Source: JAGDMJ01 sp963809695 (GTDB lineage: Bacteria > Bacteroidota > Ignavibacteria > UBA10030 > UBA6906). From it: 64,000 bases of DNA. Each line of letters begins with the position of its first letter. Position 1 is the first letter of the stretch. The stretch is from contig CAWEKI010000006.1 in assembly GCA_963809695.1 (NCBI GenBank), positions 558,001 through 622,000 of the forward strand, given 5' to 3'. This document shows, piece after piece, positions 28,741-37,480 of this stretch. Made by a program: the position numbers and the translations under genes. Below the pieces are notes generated by a model. It was not told the DNA's origin and made no database searches. It saw only the letters and a list, made by a program, of their open reading frames with translations.

Positions 28741-29259
28741 ATGCAATCAACCAGATCTCCACTTCCCGGAATCATGCTGATCATCCTGGGTGTACTCTTC
28801 CTGATCGCAAATTTCGCCAATGTGCATCTCGATGCTCTCTGGCCCGTTTTTGTGCTCGGACCCGGCGTCGCGTTCATTGTCATGTTCTTCCGGGACCGGA
28901 ACAACTACGGAGTCCTGATGCCCGGAACCATACTCACCGTTATCGGCGCGCTCTTTTTTGCTTGTACGGTGTACGGGTGGGACCAGATGGAGCATCTCTG
29001 GCCGCTCTTCATCATGGCGCCGGGGCTGGGCTTCGTGATGATGTACCTGTTCGGGAAGCATGAGCGGGGACTGCTGATCCCGGCAGGAATTCTCACCGGG
29101 CTGGGACTGGTCTTCCTGCTGGACGCCAATGAGAGCGAGTACCTCTGGCCAGGGGTGCTCATCCTGGTGGGGCTTCTGTTCCTGGTCAGGTGGAAGAAGG
29201 AGAACTCCCCGGGCACACAGGCAGGTACTCCCCCGGGACCGGCCACGCCAACGACGTAG
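28741..29259 (+). CDS. Small membrane protein of LiaF-TM/DUF5668-like type
   Basis: 172 aa with pairs of hydrophobic segments, each pair containing a LWPVFVLGPG or LWPLFIMAPG type element. The repeat LWP-x(5)-G occurs three times (near residues 32, 86 and 140). This repeated pattern is seen in LiaF-like and DUF5668 membrane domains. A strong AAGGAGGG stands before the ATG. Possibly an envelope-stress sensor partner of the following phosphatase; this is only suggested by adjacency. Confidence 0.7.
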   Translation: MQSTRSPLPGIMLIILGVLFLIANFANVHLDALWPVFVLGPGVAFIVMFFRDRNNYGVLMPGTILTVIGALFFACTVYGWDQMEHLWPLFIMAPGLGFVMMYLFGKHERGLLIPAGILTGLGLVFLLDANESEYLWPGVLILVGLLFLVRWKKENSPGTQAGTPPGPATPTT

Positions 29260-29285
29260 TCATACTCCAGTCACTCACTTCACCA

Positions 29286-30518
29286 ATGGACCAACACAAA
29301 CTTTACCGTACCATCAAGCTCCTCGGCGAGAAAAAATTCCGTACAGAGGAGCAAATGCTTGTCCATGTGCTCGAGAACATCATTGCGAATGAGGAAATCC
29401 CCATCAAAGGGGGGCGCATCTGGAAGCTCGAGCATACCACCGGCTACTACCGGCTTATCCACCAGAATGGTGAAATGGAAGCGATCAGCAAGAATTTCCG
29501 GATCCATGTTTCGTCGTATCCCGTTTTTCGATCGCTTCACCGTACCGGCACCATGGTAGGCAGCGAGACCAATCGGTACCTGCGCAGAAAGGGAATCAGG
29601 CACTACTCGGCGACCGGCGTGGGGGAGAAGGTGCAATGGAAAGGATATACGCTGTACCAGTATGTCATCGCGGTCAACGGGGAGTTCCTGAGGCAGGACA
29701 TGGTGTACACGCTGAACATCATCGGGAACGCCCTCACGGCCGCGCTGATGAACCAGCGTACGGCGCGCAAGGCCAAGCTGCTCGAGCGAGACCTCGACCA
29801 GGCCCGCGAGATCCAGAAGAGCATTCTCCCTGCTCACGAGTTCAGGTTCTTCAACTACGACCTGTACGGTATCTCGCTCCCCGAGCGCGTGGTCGGAGGA
29901 GATTTTTTCGATTACATTCAGGCAAAGGATGACAAAGATCGCCTGGCAGTGGTCATAGGTGATGCCGCGAGCAAAGGGCTCTCCGCTGCAGCGCAGGCAC
30001 TCTACGTTTCAGGCGCGCTCAGAATGGGGATCGAATACCAGACAAAGCTCAGTACGCTGATCTGCCGCATCAACGAGCTGGTAAGCCGGACATTTACGGC
30101 GGAGCATTTCGTGTCCATGGTCTACGCCGAGATCAGCAACTCGGACAACGGGCTGATTTTCTACGTCAATGCCGGACACAGCAATCCGATCCTCCTGCGC
30201 GGCAAGACAAACGAGGTGGAACGGCTGCCCGCGACCGGTCAGATCCTGGGTCCCTTTCCGGACGAAAAATACAGCACCGAGTTCGTCCTGATGAATCCGG
30301 GCGATCTCCTCCTCCTGTATACCGACGGCATCGTGGAAGCGAGCAATGATAATCGGGAGATGTACGGGGAACAGCGCCTGGTCCACAAGCTCCAGGAGCA
30401 CAAGACCAAGCGTCCGAAAGAAATCTGCCAGTTGATCCTGGAGGATGTACAGGTTCACAACCGCATGATTGACTTTTCTGATGACAAGACTGTTGTGGTG
30501 ATCAAGCGCAGCAGGTGA
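29286..30518 (+). CDS. SpoIIE/PP2C-type serine phosphatase with N-terminal sensory region
   Basis: 410 aa. Residues 1 to about 165 form a GAF-like sensory region. A short helical linker (LERDLDQAREIQKSILP, near 175) leads into a SpoIIE phosphatase domain with all metal motifs: VVGGDFFDYI, GDAASKGLSAA, NAGHSNPILL and LLLYTDGIVEASN. Such enzymes dephosphorylate anti-sigma-factor antagonists in partner-switching pathways. No antagonist or kinase gene is adjacent. ATG 29286 is chosen because the protein becomes conserved-looking there; a distinct ribosome binding site is lacking. Confidence 0.87.
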   Translation: MDQHKLYRTIKLLGEKKFRTEEQMLVHVLENIIANEEIPIKGGRIWKLEHTTGYYRLIHQNGEMEAISKNFRIHVSSYPVFRSLHRTGTMVGSETNRYLRRKGIRHYSATGVGEKVQWKGYTLYQYVIAVNGEFLRQDMVYTLNIIGNALTAALMNQRTARKAKLLERDLDQAREIQKSILPAHEFRFFNYDLYGISLPERVVGGDFFDYIQAKDDKDRLAVVIGDAASKGLSAAAQALYVSGALRMGIEYQTKLSTLICRINELVSRTFTAEHFVSMVYAEISNSDNGLIFYVNAGHSNPILLRGKTNEVERLPATGQILGPFPDEKYSTEFVLMNPGDLLLLYTDGIVEASNDNREMYGEQRLVHKLQEHKTKRPKEICQLILEDVQVHNRMIDFSDDKTVVVIKRSR

Positions 30519-30586
30519 CCACGTGGGCCGATGGTTCATTTCCACAGAGAGAAACGGATGGGGAAAAAGCGACAAACACAGATGAT

Positions 30587-31360
30587 TTACTGACCGGTGA
30601 CTTCGGCTTTTCCCATCCATAGTTCCGTATCATACTCCATCTTCACCCGTCCGTCCCGCGCATGCCTCTGGAAAAGCCCTTCCAGGTCTTCGAGCATATT
30701 CTCACGGGCCGGATCTCCCTCGGCAGGAGTGTAAGAAGAGGAAAGAAGCCGTCCTGTGAGCTCTTTGAAATCAAGAATCTGCTCGTTGGCCAGGACCCGC
30801 CGCCGGCAATTCCCCTGGAAGAACGTTTCCGGTAGCCCGGCCGTGGTTCTGTCGTGGCGGACCTGCTTGTAATCCGTCCCGTGACGGAGGAGGAGCTCTT
30901 CATACTCGTTGAGGAATGGCGATGTGTCGATCCGGCGGCTGTTCCAGAACAGAACGATCCATCCCTCCGGCTTGAGGATGCGTTGGAACTCTGCGCGGGA
31001 TCTGGCGGGATCGAACCAGTGAAAGGCCTGCCCGGCGATCACAAGATTGACGCTGCGTGCCGGCAAGCCGGTGGCTTCGGCGGTTCCATCGATGCTCTTG
31101 AAAAGAAGATGCGCGGCAAGCAGCCACTCGGCGCCCCTCCGCATTGCCATGTTCGGCTCGACGCCGAACACGGCGTTGCCATTGTCCAGGAAGAGCTCCG
31201 AGGAGAATCCGGTGCCGGATCCGACGTCTGCCACGATCCATGAAGGGTCCAACCCGATCTCTTCGCGGAGAAGCGGGATCAACTCCCTGGGATAGTGCGG
31301 GCGGTAACGGATGTAATCTTCAACCCGGTCGGAGAATCGCTGTGTGGAATCGTTGCTCAT
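30587..31360 (-). CDS. Class I SAM-dependent methyltransferase
   Basis: 257 aa. Motif I is VADVGSGTGFSSELF near residue 45, followed by an acidic loop in FGVEPNMAMR, post-I motif NLVIAGQAFHWFD, and LKPEGWIVLFWN. These identify a small-molecule methyltransferase of the Methyltransf_11 type; FHWFDP resembles members that act on small carboxylates, but the substrate is unknown. It is alone on the minus strand, convergent with the phosphatase gene and divergent from the lipoprotein gene. Confidence 0.85.
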   Translation of the reverse strand: MSNDSTQRFSDRVEDYIRYRPHYPRELIPLLREEIGLDPSWIVADVGSGTGFSSELFLDNGNAVFGVEPNMAMRRGAEWLLAAHLLFKSIDGTAEATGLPARSVNLVIAGQAFHWFDPARSRAEFQRILKPEGWIVLFWNSRRIDTSPFLNEYEELLLRHGTDYKQVRHDRTTAGLPETFFQGNCRRRVLANEQILDFKELTGRLLSSSYTPAEGDPARENMLEDLEGLFQRHARDGRVKMEYDTELWMGKAEVTGQ

Positions 31361-31410
31361 GATGAGAGAGTAAGAAAATCAAAGCTGAGCACCAAACTGC
31401 TGCTCTCCTG

Positions 31411-31439
31411 TTGATTCTGGGCGCTCCTTCTCGTATTTT
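31411..31439 (+). promoter_or_regulatory. Candidate promoter of the 31446 lipoprotein gene
   Basis: TTGATT (31411-31416), a 17-base spacer and TATTTT (31434-31439). The -10 ends only six bases before ATG 31446, which would give a nearly leaderless transcript. The string TATTTTTG also fits the TAnnTTTG element used by Bacteroidota. Confidence 0.45.
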
Positions 31440-31445
31440 TGTAGC

Positions 31446-32057
31446 ATGAAAAGAGCGATAGCCGCAGCGGTAGTCCTTCCTGTTATCCTGCTGCTGAACC
31501 TCTCCTGTGGAAACAGCGATGACAGCCTGAGCGTTTCAACCCCGGGGGTTCCCAACGTCGTTCTCCCCCTGCAAGTGGGCAATACCTGGGTATACCGGCG
31601 GTCCTCGTACGATACGCTGGGGTCGGTGATTGCTTTGGACACGCTGACCGAACGCGTTGCGCGAGACACGCTCATCCAGGGCGAACAATGGTACATCTGG
31701 GAGACAACCTACGGCCTCTCCATGGGAACAACGCGGAGCGATGGATACTGGACACTTGTGGGAGGCGTGCCTGCATTGACATTCCGGTATCCTGTCGCGC
31801 TGAATGACACCTACATGATCACCACCACCGGCTCGACGGTCCGGATTCTCGCCCTTGACACGCTCATACCTGTTCCCTACGGAACCATTTCATGCATTGC
31901 CTATGAACAGCTCACACCCCCCGATCAGAGACGGAACCGGATCGACTTCTGCGCTGCCAATACAGGATTGATCCGAACCGACGAGTTCGTGCACACGGCC
32001 GGCGGAGGGGATTCGCTGGACCGCCGGTCGGATCTGATAGACCTTGTCTTGCATTGA
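31446..32057 (+). CDS. Predicted lipoprotein of unknown function
   Basis: 203 aa with a lipoprotein signal peptide (VILLLNLSC, acylated Cys at residue 19). The mature part is beta-rich with LQVGNTWVYR and WETTYG, a pattern common in extracytoplasmic proteins of Bacteroidota-like organisms, but I cannot name the family. The next gene starts six bases after its stop, so they are probably co-transcribed. Confidence 0.7.
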   Translation: MKRAIAAAVVLPVILLLNLSCGNSDDSLSVSTPGVPNVVLPLQVGNTWVYRRSSYDTLGSVIALDTLTERVARDTLIQGEQWYIWETTYGLSMGTTRSDGYWTLVGGVPALTFRYPVALNDTYMITTTGSTVRILALDTLIPVPYGTISCIAYEQLTPPDQRRNRIDFCAANTGLIRTDEFVHTAGGGDSLDRRSDLIDLVLH

Positions 32058-32063
32058 GGATGC

Positions 32064-33026
32064 ATGTCAAAAACAGTCAAAAGGATCCTGGTCCTTGCCC
32101 TTGGAGCCGCAGTCATCGGCTGCATTGCTCTCTATGTTGCCGTTGAGCAAGTGCTTCCGTATGCGGCGATCAAGCCGCACCGCATCACGCACAGCGATAT
32201 CGTCAATGCCGTCCACGGGGATCCAACTCCTGAAACGCTCGGGTTGCGTTCCGAGCGGTTCGATATTATTGTCGACGACAGCATCGCACTGAGGGGATGG
32301 TTCATTCATGCCGATTCAAGCCGCCCGTACGGCACCGTGGCGGTACTGCACGGCATAGCGAGCTGCAAGGAAGCGATGCTGCCGATGGCAAAGGCTCTCG
32401 CCCGGGCCGGCTTTAATTGCATACTGTACGACATGCGGGCACATGGAGAGAGCGGCGGAGAATACTGCACATTCGGCTACTATGAAAAGAGGGATCTCAG
32501 CCGGTACATCGATTCTGCTCTTGTACGCTTCGGCCCTGCCATTGGTCCGGTGGCGGCGATGGGAGGTTCGCTCGGTGCTGCCGTGGCGTTGCAGGCGATG
32601 GAAGCCGATCCCCGGATTTGCTGCGGTGTGGTGGAAAGCCCTTTCGCGACTCTCCGGGAGGTTGTCTTTGATTACGTGAAGCGGCTCTCAGGCGTTCCCG
32701 TGCGACAGGTCTCCGATCGTGCGCTCACGAAGGCCGGGGAGATCGCCCGTTTTCCTGTAGACAGTATACAGCCGGAGGAATCCGCCCGGCATATCATGCA
32801 GCCGGTCATGGTGGTCCATGGCCTTCTGGACATGCACATCTCGCCCGCATATGGAGAGCGGGTTTTCCAGAATCTTCGTTCTCCTGAAAAAGAGTGGGTT
32901 CCTGTTCCGCAAGGATCCCATTTCAACCTTGCTTCGGTGGGGGGTGAGCCATACAAAAGAAAGATCATCGACTTCCTGCGACAATGCACGAGGGAACATG
33001 TCCAAACGCTCAGGGCCTCCAGGTGA
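32064..33026 (+). CDS. Alpha/beta hydrolase, membrane-anchored
   Basis: 320 aa with an N-terminal hydrophobic anchor (residues 8-27). The hydrolase fold shows the oxyanion region VAVLHGIASCKEAM, the strand YDMRAHGESGG, the nucleophile elbow GGSLGA near residue 172, the acid Asp in HGLLDMHIS and the catalytic His in PQGSHFNLA near 299. The active site should face the periplasm. Substrate unknown. A very short frame overlaps its stop by four bases. Confidence 0.87.
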   Translation: MSKTVKRILVLALGAAVIGCIALYVAVEQVLPYAAIKPHRITHSDIVNAVHGDPTPETLGLRSERFDIIVDDSIALRGWFIHADSSRPYGTVAVLHGIASCKEAMLPMAKALARAGFNCILYDMRAHGESGGEYCTFGYYEKRDLSRYIDSALVRFGPAIGPVAAMGGSLGAAVALQAMEADPRICCGVVESPFATLREVVFDYVKRLSGVPVRQVSDRALTKAGEIARFPVDSIQPEESARHIMQPVMVVHGLLDMHISPAYGERVFQNLRSPEKEWVPVPQGSHFNLASVGGEPYKRKIIDFLRQCTREHVQTLRASR

Positions 33027-33145
33027 CACGCCTGATGTATGTTGCCATCATGACCGGGCCCGCGGTCGTTCTCATGGTAGTCGCGGCGGTCTCATCGCAA
33101 CAGACGGCGGAAGTGCCCGTGTCCCCTTCCGACTTTGAGGCTTAG
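33023..33145 (+). CDS. Possible 40-aa small membrane protein
   Basis: GTG at 33023 overlaps the hydrolase stop (GTGA) and opens a 40-residue frame with a single hydrophobic helix (MYVAIMTGPAVVLMVVAAV) and a polar, acidic C-terminus ending PSDFEA. It fills the gap up to the next gene exactly, stopping eight bases before ATG 33154. AGGG lies about ten bases upstream. No homologue is known to me, so this is a suggestion based on coupling and composition. Confidence 0.4.
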   Translation: MTRLMYVAIMTGPAVVLMVVAAVSSQQTAEVPVSPSDFEA

Positions 33146-33153
33146 AGACGCGT

Positions 33154-34365
33154 ATGCCCTGGGCCCTTCGAATGATCTTGCGACTCTCGCTTGTCACACT
33201 CCCGCTCTTTCTGTATGTGGGATTTCGTTTGGCGGGATCGATCGGCTTGCTGAACCCTGCTCTCAAGTTCCGCGCATACCTGCTCGTTGCCCTCGCGATT
33301 GCATGGCTGTACGTGATGCCGTTCGTCATCCTTTCTTCCAGTTTTCTCGGTCTCGGCAGTGCTGCCTTCTTCCAGCGGGGCACGGTCGGCTTGTCCGACT
33401 ACCTTTTTCATCTTCCATTCTGGGTCGGGGTGATCATCGTCCTTGAACTCACGATCCCTTTTCTTCTCGCCGATCTTGTAGGCCTGGCGGCCCGCCTGCT
33501 CCCGGCACTGGCGCAAAAGATAGCGCCGGTCCTTCCATATTTCCGAATTGTGCTCGCGGCGCTGATCATGCTGTACGTGCCAGTTCGCGTCTTTTTTGAT
33601 ACGACGCACGTGCGCGATACCGTCGAGCGGATTCCGATCAAAGGGCTGCCGCCGGAGCTTGCGAACCTGTCCATCACGCTCGTCAGCGACATCCAGGTTG
33701 ACCAGTATACCGGGGAAGCAAAAGTAGCGCAGATCCGCCGCATTGTTGAGTTCCGGCACCCCGATTTCTTGTTCTCGGGCGGAGACCTGGTGACATCGGG
33801 GACGACGTACCTTGACGCAGCGGCCCGAGCCATCAGCGGCCTGTCCGGCTCGGTAGCCACCGTCGCGGTACTGGGAGACCATGACTCCTGGAGCGCGCCG
33901 GAAGTGATTATGGACATTCACAAAAGATCGGGCTGGACATTTCTGAACAACGAGCACCGGCTCTATTCATATCACGGCAAGAGCATCCTGGTCACCGGTC
34001 TGACGCACATCTATAACGATCGGCTCACCGTCCCGGCGCTCCGGGACTTCTTAAGAAAGGCTCCGATTGCCGATCTGAAGATCCTGCTTGTTCACCAGCC
34101 TGCGGAACAGGTCGTTCGTGTCGCCACGGAACAAGGATACACCCTGGTCCTTGCCGGGCACACGCATGGCGGACAGATTGTGATCCATCCTCTCGGCATT
34201 CCTTTCACGCCCAGCATGACCGAGACGCACTTCTACCAGGGCGTATACAGAAACGGCGGGACGGCCGTTGTGGTCACACGTGGTGTTGGCCTGACGCTGG
34301 CGCCTGTTCGGTACCATGCCCCCGCCGAGGTAACAACAGTGCTATTAACCAGTCAAAGCCCTTAA
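33154..34365 (+). CDS. Membrane-bound metallophosphoesterase with altered metal motifs
   Basis: 403 aa. Four hydrophobic helices (residues 5-145) lead into a calcineurin-type phosphoesterase domain of the YkuE kind. Motifs appear in order but two are changed: the D-x-H motif reads SDIQVDQ near residue 177, and GNHD reads GDHDSW near 243. The other motifs are normal (SGGDLVTS, LVHQP, LAGHTHGGQI). The domain should be periplasmic. The Gln and Asp substitutions hit direct metal ligands and could change the metal or reduce activity. Related YkuE proteins act on lipid-linked phosphoesters; the substrate here is open. Confidence 0.83.
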   Translation: MPWALRMILRLSLVTLPLFLYVGFRLAGSIGLLNPALKFRAYLLVALAIAWLYVMPFVILSSSFLGLGSAAFFQRGTVGLSDYLFHLPFWVGVIIVLELTIPFLLADLVGLAARLLPALAQKIAPVLPYFRIVLAALIMLYVPVRVFFDTTHVRDTVERIPIKGLPPELANLSITLVSDIQVDQYTGEAKVAQIRRIVEFRHPDFLFSGGDLVTSGTTYLDAAARAISGLSGSVATVAVLGDHDSWSAPEVIMDIHKRSGWTFLNNEHRLYSYHGKSILVTGLTHIYNDRLTVPALRDFLRKAPIADLKILLVHQPAEQVVRVATEQGYTLVLAGHTHGGQIVIHPLGIPFTPSMTETHFYQGVYRNGGTAVVVTRGVGLTLAPVRYHAPAEVTTVLLTSQSP

Positions 34366-34372
34366 GTGAAAC

Positions 34373-35143
34373 ATGGAAAACATGACATCTGAGAGACAAT
34401 CCGTCTGGGAAGACGATATTGATGTGAGATCATATGACGTGGACAGCACGGGGAAGCTCAAGCTGGCATCGCTCTTCAATTACTTTCAGGAAACAGCGGG
34501 AAAACATGCAACGCACCTGGGGGCCGGATATGCGGTCCTTCAAACCCTCGGGCTTTTCTGGGTTCTGTCACGCGCAAAGGTCCGCGTTCACCGGATGCCC
34601 GCATGGGGTGAAAGCCTGCGGCTGACCACCTGGCCCAAAGGACTCGACGGGGTGCTCTTCCTTCGCGATTTCATTTTGAGCAGCGACCGTCATGGTCCGT
34701 TGGCGGAAAGTTCAACCGGGTGGTTGCTCCTCGATTCCAAGGCATACAAGCCGCACCTTCCTGATGTGCTTCCGGTGACGCTGCCCCCCAACATCCGCGG
34801 GCACGCTTTAGAGGAGCAGCTTCGGAAGCTCAGGCCTCTTGATAACCTGAGATTGGCATATGAGCGTAAAGCCCTGGCAAGCGAGTTGGACGTGAATCAC
34901 CACGTCAATAATTCACGGTATATCGATTGGATCATGGACTGTTACGCACCCGACGAAATGACGTCGAGGACGGTGCACACCTTGCGGGTCAATTATGTAG
35001 GAGAGACCACCTACGGAGATGTCATCCGCCTTTACCGGGGGGAGGAGGCTTCCCGTGGCGCACACTACATCGAAGGGGTGAACAGCGCGACGGGATCGAA
35101 GGTGGTGCAAGCGATCATTGAATGGGGGAGGATCGAAAATTGA
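34373..35143 (+). CDS. Acyl-ACP thioesterase (FatA/FatB-like)
   Basis: 256 aa, double hot-dog fold. The first half has VRSYDVDSTGKLKLASLFNY and HLGAGYAVLQ. The second carries ASELDVNHHVNNSRYIDW near residue 175, with the Asn and His of the catalytic set, followed by VHTLRVNYVGE. Releases free fatty acids from acyl carrier protein in the cytoplasm. It starts seven bases after the metallophosphoesterase and its end overlaps a short imperfect repeat that contains the stop codon. Confidence 0.9.
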   Translation: MENMTSERQSVWEDDIDVRSYDVDSTGKLKLASLFNYFQETAGKHATHLGAGYAVLQTLGLFWVLSRAKVRVHRMPAWGESLRLTTWPKGLDGVLFLRDFILSSDRHGPLAESSTGWLLLDSKAYKPHLPDVLPVTLPPNIRGHALEEQLRKLRPLDNLRLAYERKALASELDVNHHVNNSRYIDWIMDCYAPDEMTSRTVHTLRVNYVGETTYGDVIRLYRGEEASRGAHYIEGVNSATGSKVVQAIIEWGRIEN

Positions 35144-35166
35144 AGGTCGAGATTCGAAAATCGAAG
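35131..35166 (+). repeat. Imperfect tandem of an AT-rich unit
   Basis: Two units, GATCGAAAATTGAAG (35131-35145) and GATTCGAAAATCGAAG (35151-35166), separated by five bases. The composition is unlike the neighbouring GC-rich coding DNA. The first unit supplies the stop codon of the thioesterase gene. It looks like a decayed copy of a dispersed A/T-rich repeat, but no second copy is obvious in the window. Confidence 0.35.
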
Positions 35167-35187
35167 ATGGCGCATGCAGGAAAACCC

Positions 35188-37413
35188 ATGACCGTATCCG
35201 CATTTCTTACACGCGTAGGTTTCAGCACGTTGCCGCTTTTTGTTTTGTTTGCCTCCCTCCACGCGCAGGATTCGGAGCCGCTGACAATCGAATGGATGTA
35301 CGGCCCGGAGGCAGCTCAGGTGGCGTCGACAGCAAGCTTCAAATGGCTGGCTGGTGGAACCTGTGTGCTATATGACATGCAAAAGCCGGCGGCTGAGCGC
35401 ACGCTGGAGCTCCTCGACCCCGAGACCGGGTCGCGCACACCGCTGGTTGATGCAGGGAAAGCTGTATCCAGTCTGAAACAGTTCATTGGAGAGTCGGCTC
35501 CCCGAACGCTCCCGTTTCCTGCCGATATCGACCACGCAGGCAGTCGCGCCCTCTACATACTCGAAAAGGATATTTATCTGCTCGAAACCGCCACGGCCGC
35601 ATTTTCCCGTGTCGCCAAGACCAGGGAGGAAGAAAAGTGCGTTTCGTTCTCTCCCGACGGCAGCAAGATCGCCTTTGTCAGAGCGAACGACCTGTACGTG
35701 TACGACATCCGGGGACAGAGGGAAACTCGGCTGACCCAGGAAGAGTCCGATTCCGTATTGAACGGCACGCTTTCCTGGGTCTACTGGGAAGAGGTATTCG
35801 GGCGCCATGACACAGGTTACTGGTGGTCTCCTGATTCCAAGGCAATAGCCTTCTTCAGGACGGACGAGTCAGGCGTAAGCATTCAGCATTATGTCGATGT
35901 CAAACCCTGGACACCCCGGGTTATCACGCAGCGTTATCCCAAAGTGGGACAAAAGAATCCGGTCGTTCGCCTCGGAATCGTTGAGGTCGACAGCAGGAAG
36001 ACGACATGGGTGGACCTGAGAGACCACCCCTACGAATACATCGTCCGTGCGCAATGGCTTCCGGATAGCAGGCGCCTGAGCCTGCAGACGCTCAACAGGT
36101 CTCAGACTCAGCTCGAACTGCTATTTGCCGACCGCGGGACGGGGGAAGCCGTACCCGTCCTCAAGGAGGCGGATTCGGCCTGGGTGAACGTCCTGGATGA
36201 TCTGGTGTTCCTTCAAAGTGACGATCGGTTCCTCTGGGGGTCTGAACGCGACGGATACCACCATCTGTACCTCTACGACATGGATGGCAAACTCGTCAAC
36301 AAGGTGACATCGGGACCGTGGGCCGTGAGTGCCGCGGGAGGAGAAGTGGCATGGCTCAAAGGGGGCATTGTGGGAGTGGATGAAGGAAAGAGCACGGTGT
36401 ACTTCACCGCGCTTGAGAAATCCTCCATCGAGCGGCATCTCTACAGCGTTCGGTTCAACGGGAGGGGGTTGAGGCGCCTCACGCAGGAAGATGGCACGCA
36501 TTCCATCACGTTCAGCCCGGACGCACAGTACTACATGGACCGGTACTCGAACATCTCCTCGCTCCCATCGCTGAGGCTCTGCGACAACACAGGGCAAGAG
36601 CGTGCATTGCTTGCGGGTCCCCGTCCCCAATTGGTGTCGAAATTCGACCTGCAGTATCCCTCGTTCTTCACCATTCCTGCCACGGACGGTTTCCCGATGC
36701 CCGCACAAATACTGAAACCGGCTCAGATGGTTGCCGGGAAGAAGTACCCGGTGATCTTCTATGTCTACGGCGGCCCATCCGCTCCCGTGGTCTCCAACGC
36801 ATGGCAGCGGGAGATCTTCTGGGAGAACCTGCTGCTCGAAAACGGCTACCTGGTTGTGCGATGCGACAACAGGAGCGCGACAGGGATCAGCAAGAAGCTG
36901 GAAACCACCGTCCTGCGCCGCCTTGAAGGAGAGGGAGAATTGCATGATCTCGTTGATGCCGTTCGGTGGGTGAAGGCGCAGCCGTTCGTGGACTCGGCGC
37001 GCATCGGCATCTGGGGGTGGAGCGGCGGAGGGTCGACTACGCTCCTGGGCATGTGCCGCTCGTCAGAATTCAAAGCAGGCATTGCCGTAGCGGGAGTGAC
37101 GGATGTCCGCTTCTACGACACGAAGTGGGGGGAGCAGGTGATGAAAACCGAAGAGACAAACAAAGCAGGCTTCGAGCAAAACTCCCTTCTTCGCTATGCA
37201 AAGGAACTTCACGGGAACCTGCTCCTCGTGCACGGGACATACGACGACAACGTGCATATTCAGAACACGTGGGTGTTTGCCGATTCACTGATTGCCTCGA
37301 ACAAGCGTTTTGAGATGATGATCTATCCGATGAGGATGCACGGAATCTCCGATCACCCGGCGCGGATCCATCTGTACAACACCATGCTGGATTTCTGGAA
37401 GCGAAATCTCTGA
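35188..37413 (+). CDS. Dipeptidyl peptidase IV-type S9 serine peptidase
   Basis: 741 aa, exported. A signal peptide (LPLFVLFASLHAQ) precedes an eight-bladed propeller with the DPP-IV marker YWWSPDSKAIAFFRTDE near residue 214. The alpha/beta hydrolase domain follows. It holds the nucleophile motif WGWSGGGST near residue 612, catalytic Asp in GTYDDNVH near 691 and His in MRMHGISDHP near 716. Removes X-Pro dipeptides from peptide N-termini in the periplasm. ATG 35188 directly precedes the signal peptide and has CAGG at a suitable distance; ATG 35167 is also in frame. Confidence 0.93.
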   Translation: MTVSAFLTRVGFSTLPLFVLFASLHAQDSEPLTIEWMYGPEAAQVASTASFKWLAGGTCVLYDMQKPAAERTLELLDPETGSRTPLVDAGKAVSSLKQFIGESAPRTLPFPADIDHAGSRALYILEKDIYLLETATAAFSRVAKTREEEKCVSFSPDGSKIAFVRANDLYVYDIRGQRETRLTQEESDSVLNGTLSWVYWEEVFGRHDTGYWWSPDSKAIAFFRTDESGVSIQHYVDVKPWTPRVITQRYPKVGQKNPVVRLGIVEVDSRKTTWVDLRDHPYEYIVRAQWLPDSRRLSLQTLNRSQTQLELLFADRGTGEAVPVLKEADSAWVNVLDDLVFLQSDDRFLWGSERDGYHHLYLYDMDGKLVNKVTSGPWAVSAAGGEVAWLKGGIVGVDEGKSTVYFTALEKSSIERHLYSVRFNGRGLRRLTQEDGTHSITFSPDAQYYMDRYSNISSLPSLRLCDNTGQERALLAGPRPQLVSKFDLQYPSFFTIPATDGFPMPAQILKPAQMVAGKKYPVIFYVYGGPSAPVVSNAWQREIFWENLLLENGYLVVRCDNRSATGISKKLETTVLRRLEGEGELHDLVDAVRWVKAQPFVDSARIGIWGWSGGGSTTLLGMCRSSEFKAGIAVAGVTDVRFYDTKWGEQVMKTEETNKAGFEQNSLLRYAKELHGNLLLVHGTYDDNVHIQNTWVFADSLIASNKRFEMMIYPMRMHGISDHPARIHLYNTMLDFWKRNL

Positions 37414-37480
37414 TTGATTCTGGAAGAACCCTCATGATTCGTTCTACTGACCGTCAGCCGTGTGGCGTGCTGGTGTTGCC

